This document shows, in pieces, positions 62,389 through 64,000 of a DNA stretch of 64,000 nucleotides (positions within the stretch are counted from its first letter, which is position 1; the number at the start of each line of letters is the position of its first letter). A program made the translations under genes and the position numbers. The stretch is from Methanospirillum lacunae (lineage in GTDB: Archaea; Halobacteriota; Methanomicrobia; Methanomicrobiales; Methanospirillaceae). Below the pieces are notes generated by a model. The model saw only the letters and a program-made list of their open reading frames with translations. It searched no databases and was not told where the DNA came from. The DNA lies in the NCBI RefSeq assembly GCF_003173355.1, contig NZ_QGMY01000008.1:62001-126000 (forward strand), written 5' to 3'.

Positions 62389-63228
62389 ATGAAGTTCGTA
62401 TTTGTAGCAATTGTTGCAGTGGTTGCCCTTGTGGCAGTTACCGGTTTTGCAGCAGCAGACCGTTTGCCCAATGCAACCCCTGAGAACCAGGTTTTTTCCA
62501 TTGACACCGTAATCGATGCCACTGGAGCAGTAGACGACAAGAGCACCATGTCCTGGGTTATTGCAACTCCAGGTAAAATCCCAACCGGAATCCTTGGAGC
62601 AAGTCAGGTTATTTCTGATGTAACCTACAAGGATGCAATCCTCACTAATGGTGGAAAGCTTGCTGAAAACAAGAACTTTGATTTCAACTCAAAGAGCCAG
62701 AGCAGTGGCCTTTACAACATTGAATCACAGAAGGTTCTGACCTATGCAAGCACCGAAGGTGCACACCTTGTTGGTGAGGAAGAGTACACTCTCTCTGTTG
62801 CAGGAAACTTTGCAAGCTCATCAGATAACATCCGCTGTGTATTTTCAACCCTCAATGGTTCAATGCTCCCGGCATTCTGTAACATTGTCTCTGCAAAGAG
62901 CAGCCTTGTTAATGTAAACAGCGCCCAGGTTTCAACCAAGGGACAGATTCGTGCAACTGCAGACACCGCTGATGTTCCAGCAGGTCTGAACTACCAGATT
63001 GCAGTTACTCCTGATGCAAACTCCGGAAGCGGCTTTGCAGAAGGTACTGTAAAGACAGTCTTTGCAGGTAGCATCATGGAAGCCCGTGATAGTAACTACG
63101 ACGATGGAACTGGAAGAACCTGGAACAAGACCGCAGCAACCAACAACTGGAAAGACACTACCTCAGTAACTGGTGGAATCAAGACCCTGCAGAAGGCCTT
63201 TACCTACCAGTCCGGTTTCAAGGTATAA
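62389..63228 (+). CDS. secreted, probably abundant surface protein of unknown function
   Basis: The 279-residue product has a clean signal peptide (core residues 3-20, ending GFAAA) and a Ser/Thr/Ala/Asn-rich, beta-prone mature part without lipobox or membrane anchor. Two cysteines (RCVFSTLNG and FCNIVS) could form a disulfide. The codon use is notably more GC-rich and uniform at third positions (AAC, ACC, AAG, CTC) than that of neighbours, and the ribosome site and TATA element are strong, which suggests high expression. A surface-layer or sheath-associated role is possible. I do not recognise the family. Confidence 0.75.
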   Translation: MKFVFVAIVAVVALVAVTGFAAADRLPNATPENQVFSIDTVIDATGAVDDKSTMSWVIATPGKIPTGILGASQVISDVTYKDAILTNGGKLAENKNFDFNSKSQSSGLYNIESQKVLTYASTEGAHLVGEEEYTLSVAGNFASSSDNIRCVFSTLNGSMLPAFCNIVSAKSSLVNVNSAQVSTKGQIRATADTADVPAGLNYQIAVTPDANSGSGFAEGTVKTVFAGSIMEARDSNYDDGTGRTWNKTAATNNWKDTTSVTGGIKTLQKAFTYQSGFKV

Positions 63229-63493
63229 TCAAAGACTCCAAGATCTGATAATTTTTATCAGTTCTTTTTATTTTTGATCACCTTTTTACCCCTACATTTT
63301 GATTATTATCTGAGCATGAATTATATTTTAAATATATTCGATAAACTTCCTTAAAGATAGTCAAGAATGTAGTATCCCTAAAGAATATTATATCGAAAAA
63401 AATGGTGTTTTATTACATAGAACGAAACATATTACATATCTTTCAGTGTCACTGATCTGAAAAAGAAGATTTGTTTTTTCGGTTTTTTTTATC

Positions 63494-64000
63494 TTAATCT
63501 ATTGCAATTCCGCCAAAGTCACGATACTCAAAGCATTCGCATTTGAGATGTGAAAGATTCGGAGCACTTGTCCCGGACTCTAATTCATCAGGTTTTCCTT
63601 TCCATATTACGGTTCCTTTCTCCAGAATAATTACCCTGTCACCGATAATCTGGGCGTCCTTTATTGAATGAGTAACCATAATCGCAGGATGACTACTTGT
63701 AACCAGTTGTTCTCTCAGTTCAAGTCTGATCTTCTCTCTGGCCATAGGATCAAGAGCTGTAAGTGGCTCATCAAGTAACAGGAGATGTGGCTGAACGATA
63801 AGAGCCCTGGCTAGAGCTACACGCTGTCTCTGTCCTCCTGATAGATTTGTCACCCTCTCATTCCTTACATGTGCAATTTCAAGATCCTCAAGGGTCCTCT
63901 GGATCTGAGAAACAATTTGTTCTTTTGGTATCTTTCGCATTTTAAGGCCATATGCGATGTTATCGAAGACAGACATATGGGGGAATAGTGCATAATTCTG
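63494..64000 (-). CDS. molybdate/tungstate-type ABC ATPase (ModC/WtpC-like), 3' part
   Basis: The gene runs off the window end; the 168 codons seen begin in the Q-loop (QNYALFPHMSV). They include the signature LSGGQRQR, Walker B LLLLDEPLTALD and the H-loop MVTHSIKDA, followed by only about 30 residues (GKPDELESG, then CECFEYRD). The layout fits ModC/WtpC or a related oxyanion ATPase. The C-terminal TOBE/Mop domain usual in ModC is absent, while two stand-alone Mop proteins are encoded at 30 and 32.5 kb. Its permease and binding protein would lie beyond the window. Other CUT1-like ATPases cannot be excluded. Confidence 0.78.
   Translation of the reverse strand, partial: QNYALFPHMSVFDNIAYGLKMRKIPKEQIVSQIQRTLEDLEIAHVRNERVTNLSGGQRQRVALARALIVQPHLLLLDEPLTALDPMAREKIRLELREQLVTSSHPAIMVTHSIKDAQIIGDRVIILEKGTVIWKGKPDELESGTSAPNLSHLKCECFEYRDFGGIAID

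Noticed and set aside
1-64000. CRISPR arrays, rRNA, tRNA genes or complete insertion sequences
   Set aside because: No regularly spaced direct repeats, transposase motifs or cloverleaf-like stretches were noticed by eye; a dedicated tRNA and repeat search could still find something.

Overview
The window looks like chromosomal DNA of a methanogenic archaeon, most likely a Methanospirillum-like member of the Methanomicrobiales (inference). Supporting signs are TATA-type archaeal promoters in AT-rich intergenic DNA, an archaeal histidine kinase with an HDILNQ H-box, an MTH865-family protein, a CooC-like carbon monoxide dehydrogenase accessory ATPase, an AnfO-like nitrogenase accessory protein and stand-alone Mop domains. 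No rRNA, tRNA or CRISPR array was recognised. The dominant content is a metal and cofactor island: eight complete and one 5'-truncated FepB/BtuF-type (PF01497) substrate-binding proteins (SBPs), one SBP pseudogene, nine intact SAM-dependent methyltransferases, three radical SAM proteins, two DUF364 proteins, two MoeA-like proteins, two HypB-like GTPases and two permease-less ABC ATPases. No FecCD/BtuC-type permease is present. Layout: 0-8.5 kb holds two SBPs, three methyltransferases, a radical SAM protein fused to an SBP-like domain, a THEP1-like NTPase and a DUF364-XdhC operon. 8.5-17.1 kb is mixed: acetyltransferase, DHA2 efflux pump, methyltransferase, a divergent pair of DUF2927-like lipoproteins, a winged-helix regulator, an MTH865 unit and a three-gene operon of unknown function. 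17.4-22.1 kb looks like an integrated plasmid or virus replication module (nuclease-like protein, 1018-residue primase-helicase, small ORFs, inverted repeats). 22.3-24.3 kb is a graveyard with permease and methyltransferase remnants around one intact methyltransferase. 
24.4-29.1 kb carries two cassettes, each an SBP followed by a radical SAM protein with the unusual CX5CX2C cluster motif of HmdB/HcgA. 29.1-33.5 kb has two mop genes flanking a histidine kinase, then a ribbon-helix-helix regulator. 33.4-40.8 kb has a MoeA-like protein, a CooC-like ATPase and a complete nickel/oligopeptide ABC transporter. 41-45 kb has two more SBPs and an O-methyltransferase. 45-48.4 kb is an AnfO / GTPase / DUF1858-ABC ATPase / DUF364 unit, followed by two methyltransferases, a second MoeA-like protein and two pseudogenes to 52.5 kb. 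52.8-61.4 kb has three SBPs, a methyltransferase, a ModA-like SBP, and an operon coding for a leaderless DUF1858-SBP fusion, a GTPase and an orphan ABC ATPase. The end holds an abundant-looking secreted protein and the 3' part of a molybdate/tungstate ABC ATPase. 
Inferred working model: the extracellular SBPs capture several metal complexes or corrinoid/tetrapyrrole-like ligands; their partner methyltransferases and radical SAM enzymes make or remodel those ligands; and the GTPase/ATPase/cytosolic-SBP units with CooC, DUF364, XdhC and MoeA-like proteins handle Ni, Mo/W or Fe inside the cell. The translational coupling and repeated pairing are visible in the sequence; the ligand and the product are not known.
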